DNA of 64,000 bases from Burkholderiales bacterium Ga0077544 (GCA_001464355.1 LNEU01000022.1:62001-126000), one strand, 5' to 3'. Shown: positions 18,497 through 27,345, counted from the first letter of the stretch. Numbers and translations: made by a program. Notes: generated from the letters alone by a model not told the origin.

Positions 18497-20200
18497 TTAA
18501 GCCAACTCATGCGGGAAGTACTTGACGACACAGTCGATAGGGTTAGGTGCAGCCTGACCCAAACCACAAATCGACGAATCGCGCATGACCAACGAGAGAT
18601 CTTCCAGCAAACCAACATCCCATTTCGGTTTCTTGATCAATTCTGCTGCTTTCGCGGTACCGACACGGCACGGTGTGCATTGACCACACGATTCGTGTTT
18701 GAAGAAGTCCATCATGTTGCGTGCTGCTTGAACTGCGGTGTCTTTATCCGACATCACGATCACAGCTGCGGAACCGATGAAGCAGCCGTATGGTTGCAAG
18801 GTATCGAAATCGAGCGGAATGTCGTTCATCGATGCTGGCAAAATACCGCCCGATGCGCCACCTGGCAGATAGCCGTAGAAGGTTTGACCTTCCAGCATGC
18901 CGCCGCAATGTTCATCGATCAATTCTTGGATCGTGATACCGGCTGGAGCCAGTTTAACGCCAGGATTTTTGACACGGCCGGAAACCGAATACGAACGCAA
19001 ACCTTTGCGACCGTGACGGCCGTGCGAGGTAAACCAGTCGCCGCCCTTTTCCAGAATGTCGCGTACCCAGTACAGCGTTTCAAAGTTGTGTTCCAGTGTA
19101 GGACGGCCGAACAAACCAACTTGCGCCACGTATGGCGGACGCAAACGTGGCATGCCGCGTTTGCCTTCGATCGATTCGATCATCGCGGATTCTTCGCCGC
19201 AGATGTAAGCGCCAGCGCCGCGACGCAAGAAGATTTCCGGCATGTTGGCGATAGGTGGATTGGCTTTCAATTTCGCCAATTCCGCTTCCAGCATGGTGCG
19301 GCAACCGTGGTATTCGTCACGCAGATAGATATAAATTGTTTGGATGTCGACAGCCCATGCTGCGATCAGCATGCCTTCGAGGAAACGATGCGGGTCGCGT
19401 TCGAGGTAGACGCGATCCTTGAATGTACCTGGTTCGCCTTCATCAATATTGACTGCCATCAAACGCGGGCCTTTTTCGCCACGTACGATGCGCCATTTAC
19501 GACCTGATGGGAAACCCGCACCACCCAGACCGCGCAAGCCGGAATCTTCCATCGTCTTGATGACGGATTCAACATCACGTTCACCGGAAACACATTTCTT
19601 CAACAACTCGTAACCGCCAACGTTGCTATATTCCGCGAAATCAACTACTTCGCCAGCAGCTTGCGTAATTTGATTGTTGCCAACTGCTGCTTCTACTGCC
19701 TCGGCTGTTGCGTGAATAACCGGGTTTTGACCAACCACTGCTACCGGTGCCTGCTCGCAACGACCGACGCAAGGTGCCGCGATCACGCGCACTTCTTTAC
19801 CCAGAATTTTTGGCAATTTAGCCAGCAAGTCACGTGCACCCGCCATTTCGCAAGACAAGCCGTCGCATACGCGAACGGTCAATGCCTGTGGTGCTTCTTC
19901 ACCTTCTTTAACGATATCGAAGTGGTGATAGAAGCTTGCGACTTCGTATACTTCAGTTTGCGCCAAACGCATTTCTTGCGCCAGCGCTGCCAGATGGCTG
20001 GAAGCCAAATGACCGAATTTATCCTGGATCTTGTGCAGATGCTCAATCAGCAAATCAGGTTGACGCGACTCGTCACCCAATAATGCACGTACTTCTTCCA
20101 GCGCAACTGGATCAACGCGACGGCCTTTTGGCGCCTGACGCTTACGCTCTTTCGTATTTACAACTTCTTGCACTGCAATTGGGATGACTTTGTGGTTCAT
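18497..20200 (-). CDS. fdsB: NAD-dependent formate dehydrogenase, fused gamma-beta (NuoE-NuoF-like) subunit
   Basis: A 567-residue diaphorase subunit that passes electrons from FdsA to NAD+. Residues about 25-165 are a NuoE/FdsG-like thioredoxin-fold [2Fe-2S] domain with C112, C117, C144 and C148. Residues about 190-560 are NuoF/FdsB-like, with the FMN/NADH motif GLGGAGFPSG at 224-233 and a C-terminal [4Fe-4S] motif CGQCTPCR plus a later cysteine in SICGLG. In the classical fdsGBACD order these are two genes, so this is a fusion. It is the first gene of the fds unit; a 29-bp palindrome lies 73 bp upstream. Confidence 0.94.
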   Translation of the reverse strand: MNHKVIPIAVQEVVNTKERKRQAPKGRRVDPVALEEVRALLGDESRQPDLLIEHLHKIQDKFGHLASSHLAALAQEMRLAQTEVYEVASFYHHFDIVKEGEEAPQALTVRVCDGLSCEMAGARDLLAKLPKILGKEVRVIAAPCVGRCEQAPVAVVGQNPVIHATAEAVEAAVGNNQITQAAGEVVDFAEYSNVGGYELLKKCVSGERDVESVIKTMEDSGLRGLGGAGFPSGRKWRIVRGEKGPRLMAVNIDEGEPGTFKDRVYLERDPHRFLEGMLIAAWAVDIQTIYIYLRDEYHGCRTMLEAELAKLKANPPIANMPEIFLRRGAGAYICGEESAMIESIEGKRGMPRLRPPYVAQVGLFGRPTLEHNFETLYWVRDILEKGGDWFTSHGRHGRKGLRSYSVSGRVKNPGVKLAPAGITIQELIDEHCGGMLEGQTFYGYLPGGASGGILPASMNDIPLDFDTLQPYGCFIGSAAVIVMSDKDTAVQAARNMMDFFKHESCGQCTPCRVGTAKAAELIKKPKWDVGLLEDLSLVMRDSSICGLGQAAPNPIDCVVKYFPHELA

Positions 20201-20272
20201 GTTAGTTCCTAATCAACATACAAACACCGGACCGTTATCCGGGTTTTATCAACGTGCGCTTTATGCATTACA

Positions 20273-20301
20273 GATCGAAGAGAATTGAATTCTCTTCGAT
20301 C
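20273..20301. promoter_or_regulatory. 29-bp palindrome upstream of fdsB
   Basis: Arms GATCGAAGAGAATT and AATTCTCTTCGATC (14 bp each, perfect) flank a single central G. It lies in the 183-bp gap between the binding-protein gene stop (20384) and fdsB start (20200). No T-run follows on the minus strand, so an operator or an mRNA stem-loop is more likely than a terminator. Confidence 0.6.
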
Positions 20302-20383
20302 GTTTCGCTACCAACATCTGTACTGCCTGCATCTGTATCAACTACGAATACTTGTTACCAATATCTACTATCGACTGACGATT

Positions 20384-21529
20384 TCAACGTACATATCGCC
20401 CATCTTTACTTATCAGGGTCAGCTCGACAAAATTGCTGCCTGTGTGATCCTTTTCGCTATAGCTGAGCGACACACCACCCATATCTACTCGCTGCATCGT
20501 TTCCAGTCCACGCACAAAACTGTCGCGCGTCAAATTACGTCCTGCACGGCGCAAACCTTCAACCATGACTTTCGCTGACAGATACCCTTCCAGCCCGGCA
20601 TAAGAAACGGTCGCGCCGCTTGCCTTGGCTGCCACCTGAAATTCCTTGCCCAAACCGCTAGAGGACAAATTCGGTGGCGGCGTCACTTGCGACAGAATCA
20701 CGCCAGCTGCGTCGCGTCCCAGATCCTTGATGAAATCCTGCGACGAATTATTCGACAGCGTCATGATCTGCATATGCCCACCCTGCGCACGAATCGCTTT
20801 GATCACATCTACCGTATTCGAACCAGAACTCACAATAATCAGTGCATCCGGTTTTGCATTTACCAGCTTGAGCGCTACTTCATTCACATTCGGTTTGATA
20901 CGCGGAAAAATCTCAACAAAGGCCGGCTTCAACTTGAATTCAGTCATGCCCCTGTTAAATCCGTTGAGCCCATCGAGTCCTAATGCATCGTCTTTCTCGT
21001 ACGTCAGCAACCCGATGTTTTTAAATCCCAGCGTATTGAAATGCTCAATCGCTTTGACTACTTCGTTCTGATACTTGGCCCGCACATTAAATACCCAGCG
21101 ATTGACTGGTGTGTGCAGACTTTCTGCCCCTGTACTCGGCGCTATCAACGGTACTTTAGCCGCCGCCAACTCAGGCAATATCGCAATGGTGTGCGGCGTG
21201 CCGCGACTCTGAAACAATGCGAAAACTTTATCCTTCTCGATCAGTGTCTTGGCATTGGCTAAAGCCTTTTCCGGCAGATACTGATCATCCAGCGTACGTA
21301 TTTCAATCTTGCGACCATTCACGCCGCCCTGCTTGTTGATGGTCGCGATATAAGCCTGCGCGCCTTCATTCATTTCTTTTACCGTCCCGGCAACCGTGCC
21401 GGTCAGACCGATGGTTTGGCCTATCAGGATCGTGCTATCTGTTACGCCATCTTCAGCATGCACCGCTTGAAATACACCCGCCATAAACAATACGGCTACT
21501 GGCAGTACCTGTCCCCATCCCTTATCCAT
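20384..21529 (-). CDS. ABC transporter substrate-binding protein, LivK (branched-chain amino acid) type, orphan
   Basis: A 381-residue periplasmic-binding-fold type I protein. Residues 1-27 form a signal peptide (VLFMAGVFQAVHAE). The mature part begins TDSTILIGQTIGLTGTVAG, typical of LivK/amide-type receptors. The ATG at 21529 is preferred because GGAGAGG lies upstream. No permease or ATPase gene accompanies it, which is common for this expanded family in Burkholderiales; it may feed a transporter elsewhere or act as a sensor. A TTGAC-N4-ATCAA site with a -10 at the same spacing as frc1 and oxc lies upstream, suggesting co-regulation with oxalate genes. The ligand is unknown. Confidence 0.85.
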   Translation of the reverse strand: MDKGWGQVLPVAVLFMAGVFQAVHAEDGVTDSTILIGQTIGLTGTVAGTVKEMNEGAQAYIATINKQGGVNGRKIEIRTLDDQYLPEKALANAKTLIEKDKVFALFQSRGTPHTIAILPELAAAKVPLIAPSTGAESLHTPVNRWVFNVRAKYQNEVVKAIEHFNTLGFKNIGLLTYEKDDALGLDGLNGFNRGMTEFKLKPAFVEIFPRIKPNVNEVALKLVNAKPDALIIVSSGSNTVDVIKAIRAQGGHMQIMTLSNNSSQDFIKDLGRDAAGVILSQVTPPPNLSSSGLGKEFQVAAKASGATVSYAGLEGYLSAKVMVEGLRRAGRNLTRDSFVRGLETMQRVDMGGVSLSYSEKDHTGSNFVELTLISKDGRYVR

Positions 21530-21596
21530 CAATCCTCTCCTCAGAAAACCATATATATGCTTTTTTTAGCATAACTTAGACTTCTTCGGTGCGCGT

Positions 21597-21639
21597 ATCT
21601 TATCGACGCGTCACCACCTTAGGCATTGACCGAGATCAA
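21597..21639 (-). promoter_or_regulatory. Crp/Fnr-type site and promoter of the orphan binding-protein gene
   Basis: TTGACCGAGATCAA at 21626-21639 is a half-palindromic Fnr-type site. A -10-like TAAGAT (minus strand, 21602-21597) lies exactly as far from it as the -10 hexamers of frc1 and oxc do from their sites, placing the site centre about 42.5 bp upstream of the predicted start. Confidence 0.6.
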
Positions 21640-21728
21640 TTTTCCACATGATCTTTAGTACATATGCGCATTGAACATGCAAAAACAATTACAAAATCCG
21701 TCTTCTACCCTTATTTTCGATCAAAAAA

Positions 21729-21745
21729 GAATCATTCTCATTTGA
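21729..21745. promoter_or_regulatory. Possible Fur-box-like sequence
   Basis: GAATCATTCTCATTTGA reads on the other strand as TCAAATGAGAATGATTC, close to the AATGAGAATNATT core of Fur boxes. It lies in the 433-bp gap between the binding-protein gene and frc1, about 200 bp from the nearest start codon, so its target is unclear. Confidence 0.35.
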
Positions 21746-21902
21746 GCCGGGCTAAATGCACGTTTGCAATCCTATCGCACATTCCTTGAGCGCATATTCT
21801 GCCCCATATTCCGATTCGGTTGAATTAAGCATATGCACTACCAAGAACAAGACGCTACTGTAACCCACTCTTTATGCGCTTCAAATCCATGGAACCAAAT
21901 AA

Positions 21903-21932
21903 AAAGCCCCCACCTTTTCAGGCAGGGGCTTT
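21903..21932 (-). terminator. Intrinsic terminator after frc1
   Basis: AGCCCC and GGGGCT arms, with partial inner pairing around a TTTTCA loop, lie 30 bp beyond the frc1 stop. On the minus strand the stem ends in GGGGGCTTTTTATT, a T-run. Confidence 0.8.
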
Positions 21933-21962
21933 GAAAAACACCGACAACAGATGCCGTTTCTT

Positions 21963-23213
21963 TTACGAAATGACGCCGTCTTTGCGCAAGTCAGCGATTT
22001 GTTCAGCACTATAACCAAGTTGACCCAGCACTTCTTCTGTATGCTCGCCAAGTAATGGCGAACGCGTCACATCGGTCGGGCTATCCGACAGTTTGATCGG
22101 GTTACCGACTGTCAGGTATTTGCCGCGTACCGGGTGATCAACTTCAACGATGGTTCCGGTTTCACGCAGCGATGGCTCTTCAGCGATTTCTTTCATCGAC
22201 AAGATAGGGCCGCAAGGAATATCGAACTTGTTGAGGATGTCCATTGCTTCGAACTTGGTCTTGGTCTTGGTCCACTCTTCTACCGTTGCGAAGATATTTT
22301 TCAAGTGCGGCAGACGCGATGCTGGTGTTGCGTACTCCGGATCTGTCAGCCACTCTTCTTTACCAATCACTTTACAGATAGGCGCCCAAACAGCGCCTTG
22401 AGTAATGAAGTAAATGTATGCGTTAGGATCTGTTTCCCAGCCTTTGCATTTCAGGATGGAGCCTGGCTGACCACCGCCTGATGCATTGCCTGCGCGTGGT
22501 ACGGAATCCCCAAATGGGGTATCCGGATATTGCGGATATTCCTTCATGACGCCGGTGCGTTCCAGACGTTGTTGATCGCGCAGCTTGACGCGACACAAAT
22601 TCAACACAGCATCTTGCATAGGGGCTAAAACTTTTTGGCCACGACCGCTGGAATGACGTTGCAACAATGCGGCGAGAATACCCAGAGCAAGATGCAAGCC
22701 GGTACCGCTGTCGCCGATTTGCGCGCCGGTTACCATTGGTGGGCCGTCGTCGAAACCAGTAGTCGATGCAGAACCGCCTGCGCATTGCGCAACATTTTCA
22801 TACACTTTGCAATGTTCGTACGGGCCAGGGCCAAAGCCTTTGACTGACGCGACGATCATTTTTGGATTGAGTTCGTTGATACGTTCCCAGGTAAAGCCCA
22901 TACGATCCAACGCGCCTGGTGCGAAGTTCTCTACTAGGACATCGCATTCCTTGATCAAGGTTTCGAGCACTTGCTTCCCTTTTGGGTTTTTGGTGTCGAG
23001 CGTGATCGAACGCTTGTTATGGTTGAGCATCGTGAAGTAGAGACTGTCTGCTTCAGGGATGTCACGCAATTGACCACGTGTAGCGTCGCCTTCGCCTGCA
23101 CGCTCCACCTTGATTACGTCTGCACCGAACCAAGCCAGCAGTTGGGTACATGTCGGGCCTGATTGCACGTGTGTGAAATCAAGAATGCGATAGCCGCTTA
23201 ATGCCTTACTCAT
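21963..23213 (-). CDS. frc: Formyl-CoA:oxalate CoA-transferase, paralogue 1 (class III CoA-transferase)
   Basis: A 416-residue class III CoA-transferase very similar to its neighbour at 23843-25102. It retains Q17 (THVQ), the catalytic aspartate D168 in IGDSGTGLH, and the tyrosine before ENVAQ. It differs in the mobile glycine loop: SGGGQ at 245-249 instead of GGGGQ, and PGS instead of PGW after it. The start is the ATG at 23213, with AGGAG upstream. It has its own promoter, a near copy of the oxc promoter, and a terminator at 21903. It probably moves CoA from formyl-CoA to oxalate; another donor such as succinyl- or acetyl-CoA is possible given the loop change. Confidence 0.88.
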   Translation of the reverse strand: MSKALSGYRILDFTHVQSGPTCTQLLAWFGADVIKVERAGEGDATRGQLRDIPEADSLYFTMLNHNKRSITLDTKNPKGKQVLETLIKECDVLVENFAPGALDRMGFTWERINELNPKMIVASVKGFGPGPYEHCKVYENVAQCAGGSASTTGFDDGPPMVTGAQIGDSGTGLHLALGILAALLQRHSSGRGQKVLAPMQDAVLNLCRVKLRDQQRLERTGVMKEYPQYPDTPFGDSVPRAGNASGGGQPGSILKCKGWETDPNAYIYFITQGAVWAPICKVIGKEEWLTDPEYATPASRLPHLKNIFATVEEWTKTKTKFEAMDILNKFDIPCGPILSMKEIAEEPSLRETGTIVEVDHPVRGKYLTVGNPIKLSDSPTDVTRSPLLGEHTEEVLGQLGYSAEQIADLRKDGVIS

Positions 23214-23458
23214 CAACTACTCCTATCTTGTACAAAAAAGCGCGTGCAGACAAATGTCCGCGCGCGCCATGTTCAATTAATTGCGCATGGGTGAACCGTG
23301 GTATCTGGAGCATATGCACCTGGCAATTTCACCATGGATAACTATGCACTTATTCACCTGACCAGTACCAGATTGTTACGGTGTTCTTTACATCCTTGCA
23401 CTCGCAAGGCATCTAGAAAAATCAGGCTCAGAATTGCTATTAGCATCCCTGAAATATG

Positions 23459-23550
23459 CGCTTTTGCGCATGCTGATTCAAGTGGCCGTATCATATCGAT
23501 CAGCTTGCGATTGTATCATTGACCCCGGTCAATTTTCATCGCATGACATC
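23459..23550. repeat. 92-bp promoter repeat, copy 1 (upstream of frc1)
   Basis: Ungapped match to 27211-27302 upstream of oxc, with 81 of 92 positions identical by hand count. It contains the TTGACCCCGGTCAA palindrome and the -10-like hexamer in the same register. The flanks outside the repeat do not match. Confidence 0.9.
23490..23532 (-). promoter_or_regulatory. Crp/Fnr-type site and promoter of frc1
   Basis: TTGACCCCGGTCAA at 23519-23532 is a perfect TTGAC-N4-GTCAA palindrome. TATGAT (minus strand, 23495-23490) is a good -10. The site centre would be at about -42.5, the class II activator position. The predicted leader is about 270 nt and contains a small CCTTGC-actc-GCAAGG hairpin at 23394-23409. 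Confidence 0.7.
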
Positions 23551-23787
23551 ACTCGCTACACATAGAGAGATCCTGCAATTTCGTGCTGCATGGCAGCATT
23601 TGGCACACACTTTTATTAGGCTACGAAACAGCATGGAACACCACCCCACGACAAACCGCAGCGAAAGACATATTCATCATTTCCACAAATTAATCCGTTT
23701 TACTTCTCAGCTGGCTTTGCAGCGAAGAGGTCACTGCAAACGAACTTGAAATATCAAAATCCGATGCGACAAGAAATAAAAATGCAT

Positions 23788-23817
23788 AAAAAAACGGCAC
23801 CCTAAGGTGCCGTTTTT
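23788..23817 (-). terminator. Intrinsic terminator after frc2
   Basis: AAAACGGCACC and GGTGCCGTTTT arms around a four-base loop lie 25 bp beyond the frc2 stop, followed on the minus strand by a T-run. This ends the oxc-frc2 unit before the frc1 promoter. Confidence 0.92.
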
Positions 23818-23842
23818 ACAAGCCGATACAGCCAGCTGTTTA

Positions 23843-25102
23843 TTAAACTGCTTTTGCGGTGTGCAATGCAGCGATTTGCTCTGTGGAATAACCCAAGCCA
23901 GCCAAAACTTCATCTGTATGCTCACCCAACAATGGGGAAGCAACGATGTTTGGTGTCATGTCGGAGAATTTGATTGGGCTACCAACGGTCAGGTATTTGT
24001 CACCACGGCCTTTGTGCTCAACTTCAACGATAGAACCGCTCTTACGCAGGGATTCGTCATTTGCCAATTCTTTCATCGACAGCACTGGTGCGCATGGGAT
24101 GTCAAATTTACGCAAGTAATCAACTGCTTCGAACTTGGTTTTGTCTTTGAGCCATTCTTCGATAGTCGCGAAAATATCGAAAATCTTGTCTTGGCGTGCG
24201 TCAGGTGTGTTGTACGCAGGATCATCGATCCACTCTTCACGACCCAATGCTTTACAGATTGGTGGCCATGCGTGATCTTGCACGGTGAAGTAGATGTATG
24301 CGTTAGGATCGGTTTCCCAACCTTTACATTTCAGAACCCAACCTGGTTGACCGCCACCACCTGCGTTACCACCACGTGGTACGACGTCGGTGAATGTGCC
24401 GTGTGGATATTGTGGGTACTCTTTCAAGAAGCCCAGTTTGTCCAAACGTTGTTGATCGCGCAGTTTGACGCGGCACAGATTCAAAACAGCATCTTGCATC
24501 GACACAGCAACTTTTTGGCCTTTGCCAGTTTTTTGACGACCCATGATGGCTGTCAAGATACCGATTGCCAAATGCATACCTGTGTTGGAATCACCCAAAG
24601 CAGCTGCAGAAACTGTTGGTGGGCCATCCCAGAAACCAGTTGTGGAAGCAGCACCGCCGGCGCATTGCGCCACGTTTTCGTAGACTTTCAAGTCTTCGTA
24701 GTGGTGACCATCGCTGAAACCTTTAACCGATGCCAAGATCATGCCTGGGTTCAGTTCTTGGATACGTGCCCAAGAAAAGCCCATACGATCCAAAGCGCCT
24801 GGACCAAAGTTTTCGACCATGACGTCGGAGTCCTTGATCATTTTTTCCAGAACTTCTTTGCCTTGCGGAGTTTTGGTATCAAGTGTCAACGAACGCTTGT
24901 TGCTGTTCAACATTGTGAAGTACAGAGCATCGGCATCAGGGATGTCGCGCAACTGGCTACGTGTCACGTCGCCCGAACCTGGACGCTCAACTTTGATCAC
25001 ATCAGCGCCGAACCAAGCCAGCAACTGTGTACATGCTGGACCAGCTTGTACGTGTGTGAAATCGATAATCTTAATACCTGCTAATGGTAAATTTTGACTC
25101 AT
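23843..25102 (-). CDS. frc: Formyl-CoA:oxalate CoA-transferase, paralogue 2
   Basis: A 419-residue class III CoA-transferase that exchanges CoA between formyl-CoA and oxalate, giving oxalyl-CoA and formate. It has Q19 in THVQ, the catalytic D171 in LGDSNTGMH, and an intact glycine loop GGGGQ at 248-252 followed by [10 protein letters not shown], all as in Oxalobacter formigenes Frc, so it is the better candidate for the canonical enzyme. The ATG at 25102 has AAGGAA upstream. It follows oxc on the minus strand with a 256-bp gap that contains a stem-loop but no clear promoter, so it is probably cotranscribed with oxc. Confidence 0.94.
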   Translation of the reverse strand: MSQNLPLAGIKIIDFTHVQAGPACTQLLAWFGADVIKVERPGSGDVTRSQLRDIPDADALYFTMLNSNKRSLTLDTKTPQGKEVLEKMIKDSDVMVENFGPGALDRMGFSWARIQELNPGMILASVKGFSDGHHYEDLKVYENVAQCAGGAASTTGFWDGPPTVSAAALGDSNTGMHLAIGILTAIMGRQKTGKGQKVAVSMQDAVLNLCRVKLRDQQRLDKLGFLKEYPQYPHGTFTDVVPRGGNAGGGGQPGWVLKCKGWETDPNAYIYFTVQDHAWPPICKALGREEWIDDPAYNTPDARQDKIFDIFATIEEWLKDKTKFEAVDYLRKFDIPCAPVLSMKELANDESLRKSGSIVEVEHKGRGDKYLTVGSPIKFSDMTPNIVASPLLGEHTDEVLAGLGYSTEQIAALHTAKAV

Positions 25103-25288
25103 GATCGGTAGATTTCCTTATCAATCGTTTAACTTGATTCCCGAAGCCAACATACTTGTGCTTCAGGAAGTAAAAAACCACCCTGACCTACAGGTGGAAT
25201 TGCGCCATTTCTACATGGCTGTATTCCAATACAACTTGGAGTTCTGAACATACTAGTCTAGTGCCGCAACTTGAGCAGGTCAAGTCCA

Positions 25289-25318
25289 TGGCACGACCGA
25301 AATTATTCGGTCGTGCCA
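25289..25318 (-). other. Intercistronic stem-loop between oxc and frc2
   Basis: A perfect 13-bp stem (TGGCACGACCGAA with its complement) and ATTA loop, starting 41 bp after the oxc stop. No T-run follows on the minus strand, so it may protect the upstream mRNA or partly attenuate rather than terminate. The rest of the 25103-25358 gap shows nothing I recognise. Confidence 0.7.
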
Positions 25319-25358
25319 CCAAGATTGACCATGACTGGTGTCATGATCTCACCCAGTA

Positions 25359-27074
25359 TTACTTCTTCTTGCCGATCGTCGAGACGATGTTCAGGTTACC
25401 GATACGGCCCGATTCAACACCAGCAGCTGGATCGATAATTGCATCGATGATGGTTGGTTTGCCCGATTTGAGCGCATCTTCCAAAGCTTTAGCCAGTTGT
25501 TCTGGAGTTTCAGCACGTACACCTTCGCCACCCAGAGAAATACTGAATTGATCGTACTTGGTATTCGGGTTGAACAACATGCATGAGAACTGGTGATCAG
25601 GATTGGCTTCGTCACCGCGATAGATACCGCCATTGTTCATGATGATGACAACGACTGGCAGGTTATAACGCGTGATTGTTTCGTATTCCATTGCGCTGAA
25701 ACCGAATGCGCTATCGCCGCAAATTGCTACGACTGGCTTGCCGGTTTCAACAGCTGCAGCAACAGCCGAACCCATACCGATACCCATCACGCCCCATGTA
25801 CCTGTATCGACACGTTTACGTGGCAAGTATTGGTCGATGACCATACGTGCGTTATCGAGGGTGTTTGCACCTTCGTTGACCAGAGTGATGTCTGGGTAGT
25901 TTTTCAACACGTCACGGATTGCGCCGAGCGAGTTGAAGTAGTTCATGACTGGTGTTGCTGTCGACAATTTGCTCGACAGTTTGCCTTTGGTGGTCGTAAC
26001 GCGTTCAGCGATAGCGCCCATCCATTCTGTTGGCTTGGTCATGCCTTTCAGGCCAGCGCGCAATGCGTTGACGCACGAAGCGACGTCACCAACCAATGGT
26101 GCAGCGATAGGTACGTTGCTGTCCATTTCGTTAGCTTGGATGTCGATTTGCACGAACTTCTTCGCGACGCCCCAAGTTTTGCCTTTGCCGTGTGCCAGCA
26201 ACCAGTTCAAACGTGCACCGATCAGGATAACAACGTCGGACTCTTGCAATACCATCGAACGAGCAGCAGCTGCGCATTGTGCGTGTGTATCGGAGATCAG
26301 ACCTTTTGCCATCGACATAGGCGTGAAAGGAATACCTGTTTCTTCAACCAGCGCTTTGATGTCTGCGTCGCATTGAGCGTATGCTGCGCCTTTTCCCAAC
26401 AAGATCAGTGGCTTTTTAGCGTTTTTGATCAGGTCAACAGCGCGAGCAACAGCCGATGGGCCTGGGATTTGTTCTGGAGCTGGATCAACTGGAACGAACA
26501 AAGTTTTCGCGCCTTCTTCTGCGCTCATTACTGTGCTGAACAAACGTGCTGGGATGTCCAGATACACGCCGCCTGGGCGACCCGACAATGCGGTACGGAT
26601 AGCGCGAACAACTGCAACGCCGATATCTTCAGTACGGTTGATACGGAACGAAGCTTTGCAATGTGGACGAGCGATGTTCAACTGATCCATCTCTTCGTAA
26701 TCGCCTTGTTGCAGATCGACGATTTCACGCTCGGACGAACCCGAGATCAAGATCATTGGGAAGCAGTTTGTAGTGGCGTTAGCCAGTGCGGTCAAACCAT
26801 TCAAGAAGCCTGGAGCGGAAACGGTCACGCAAACGCCAGGTTTTTTGGTCAAGTAACCAGCAACCGATGCTGCATAACCTGCATTTTGTTCGTTGCGGAA
26901 GCTGAAGAACTTGTTACCACGTGCTTGCCACATACGGCCGATTTCCGTAACTGGAATACCGAGCAGACCGTAGATGTTGGTGATGCCGTTCATTTCCAAC
27001 GATTCCATTAAAAGATGGAAACCGTCGGTCAGCTCTACGCCTTCTGGTATTACTGCTGCTGTCGCATTACTCAT
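25359..27074 (-). CDS. oxc: Oxalyl-CoA decarboxylase
   Basis: A 571-residue thiamine-diphosphate enzyme that decarboxylates oxalyl-CoA to formyl-CoA and CO2. It has the three-domain ThDP layout, a catalytic-glutamate region [10 protein letters not shown] near the N-terminus and the ThDP/Mg motif [13 protein letters not shown] ending in NN. The C-terminal tail ([10 protein letters not shown]) and length fit Oxc of Oxalobacter (568 residues). The frame is open to 27233, but the ATG at 27074 matches the family N-terminus (MSNATAAV). The leader from the predicted start near 27235 holds a perfect 32-bp palindrome. It is divergent from the Crp/Fnr-type regulator. Confidence 0.95.
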   Translation of the reverse strand: MSNATAAVIPEGVELTDGFHLLMESLEMNGITNIYGLLGIPVTEIGRMWQARGNKFFSFRNEQNAGYAASVAGYLTKKPGVCVTVSAPGFLNGLTALANATTNCFPMILISGSSEREIVDLQQGDYEEMDQLNIARPHCKASFRINRTEDIGVAVVRAIRTALSGRPGGVYLDIPARLFSTVMSAEEGAKTLFVPVDPAPEQIPGPSAVARAVDLIKNAKKPLILLGKGAAYAQCDADIKALVEETGIPFTPMSMAKGLISDTHAQCAAAARSMVLQESDVVILIGARLNWLLAHGKGKTWGVAKKFVQIDIQANEMDSNVPIAAPLVGDVASCVNALRAGLKGMTKPTEWMGAIAERVTTTKGKLSSKLSTATPVMNYFNSLGAIRDVLKNYPDITLVNEGANTLDNARMVIDQYLPRKRVDTGTWGVMGIGMGSAVAAAVETGKPVVAICGDSAFGFSAMEYETITRYNLPVVVIIMNNGGIYRGDEANPDHQFSCMLFNPNTKYDQFSISLGGEGVRAETPEQLAKALEDALKSGKPTIIDAIIDPAAGVESGRIGNLNIVSTIGKKK

Positions 27075-27163
27075 GATGAATTCTCTTTCGATTAAGGTCG
27101 AGCAACGTTGCTCAGTGCCATTCAATGCCGCACTTTTGACGGCCATTATTACTTGCAAGGCAC

Positions 27164-27195
27164 CTCTCAAAATCAGATCGATCTGATTTTGAGAG
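27164..27195. promoter_or_regulatory. Perfect 32-bp palindrome in the oxc leader
   Basis: Arms of 16 bp, CTCTCAAAATCAGATC and its exact complement, meet with no spacer. It lies between the predicted oxc start point and the oxc start codon, where it could form an RNA hairpin or bind a dimeric protein. It is outside the promoter repeat shared with frc1, which has no equivalent. Confidence 0.75.
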
Positions 27196-27210
27196 ATACC
27201 CTTAGTCATA

Positions 27211-27302
27211 CGCTTTTGCGCATACCTATTCAAGTGGGCGTATCATATCGATCTGTCAGCGCTTCTATCATTGACCCCGGTCAATTTTCATCGCATGATA
27301 TC
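27211..27302. repeat. 92-bp promoter repeat, copy 2 (upstream of oxc)
   Basis: Second copy of the element at 23459-23550, ungapped, with 11 differences, six of them in the 19 bases between the -10 and the palindrome. Both copies point toward an oxalate gene on the minus strand. Confidence 0.9.
27242..27284 (-). promoter_or_regulatory. Crp/Fnr-type site and promoter of oxc
   Basis: TTGACCCCGGTCAA at 27271-27284 with TATGAT (minus strand, 27247-27242). Geometry is identical to frc1, with the site centre about 42.5 bp upstream of a predicted start near 27235, giving a leader of about 160 nt. Confidence 0.72.
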
Positions 27303-27326
27303 GACCCCACTCACCCTTCTGTCTTT

Positions 27327-27332
27327 TATATT
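27327..27332 (+). promoter_or_regulatory. Possible -10 element of the Crp/Fnr-type regulator gene
   Basis: TATATT, 14 bp before the start codon, would give a start near 27339 and a very short leader. The oxc palindrome centre (27277.5) then lies at -61.5, a classical class I position, which would allow autoregulation from the same site. No -35 is evident. Confidence 0.4.
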
Positions 27333-27345
27333 TTTTCTCTTGTAA

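Noticed and set aside
25271-25283. TTGAGCAGGTCAA near the end of oxc as another regulator site for frc2
   Set aside because: The half-sites are one base too close (13 bp in total against 14) and no -10 element is found at the expected distance.
25593-27011. A 472-codon plus-strand frame opposite oxc, and similar frames opposite frc2 (23807-25084) and thiC (40461-42035)
   Set aside because: Shadow frames of strongly biased genes; no recognisable domains or start signals.
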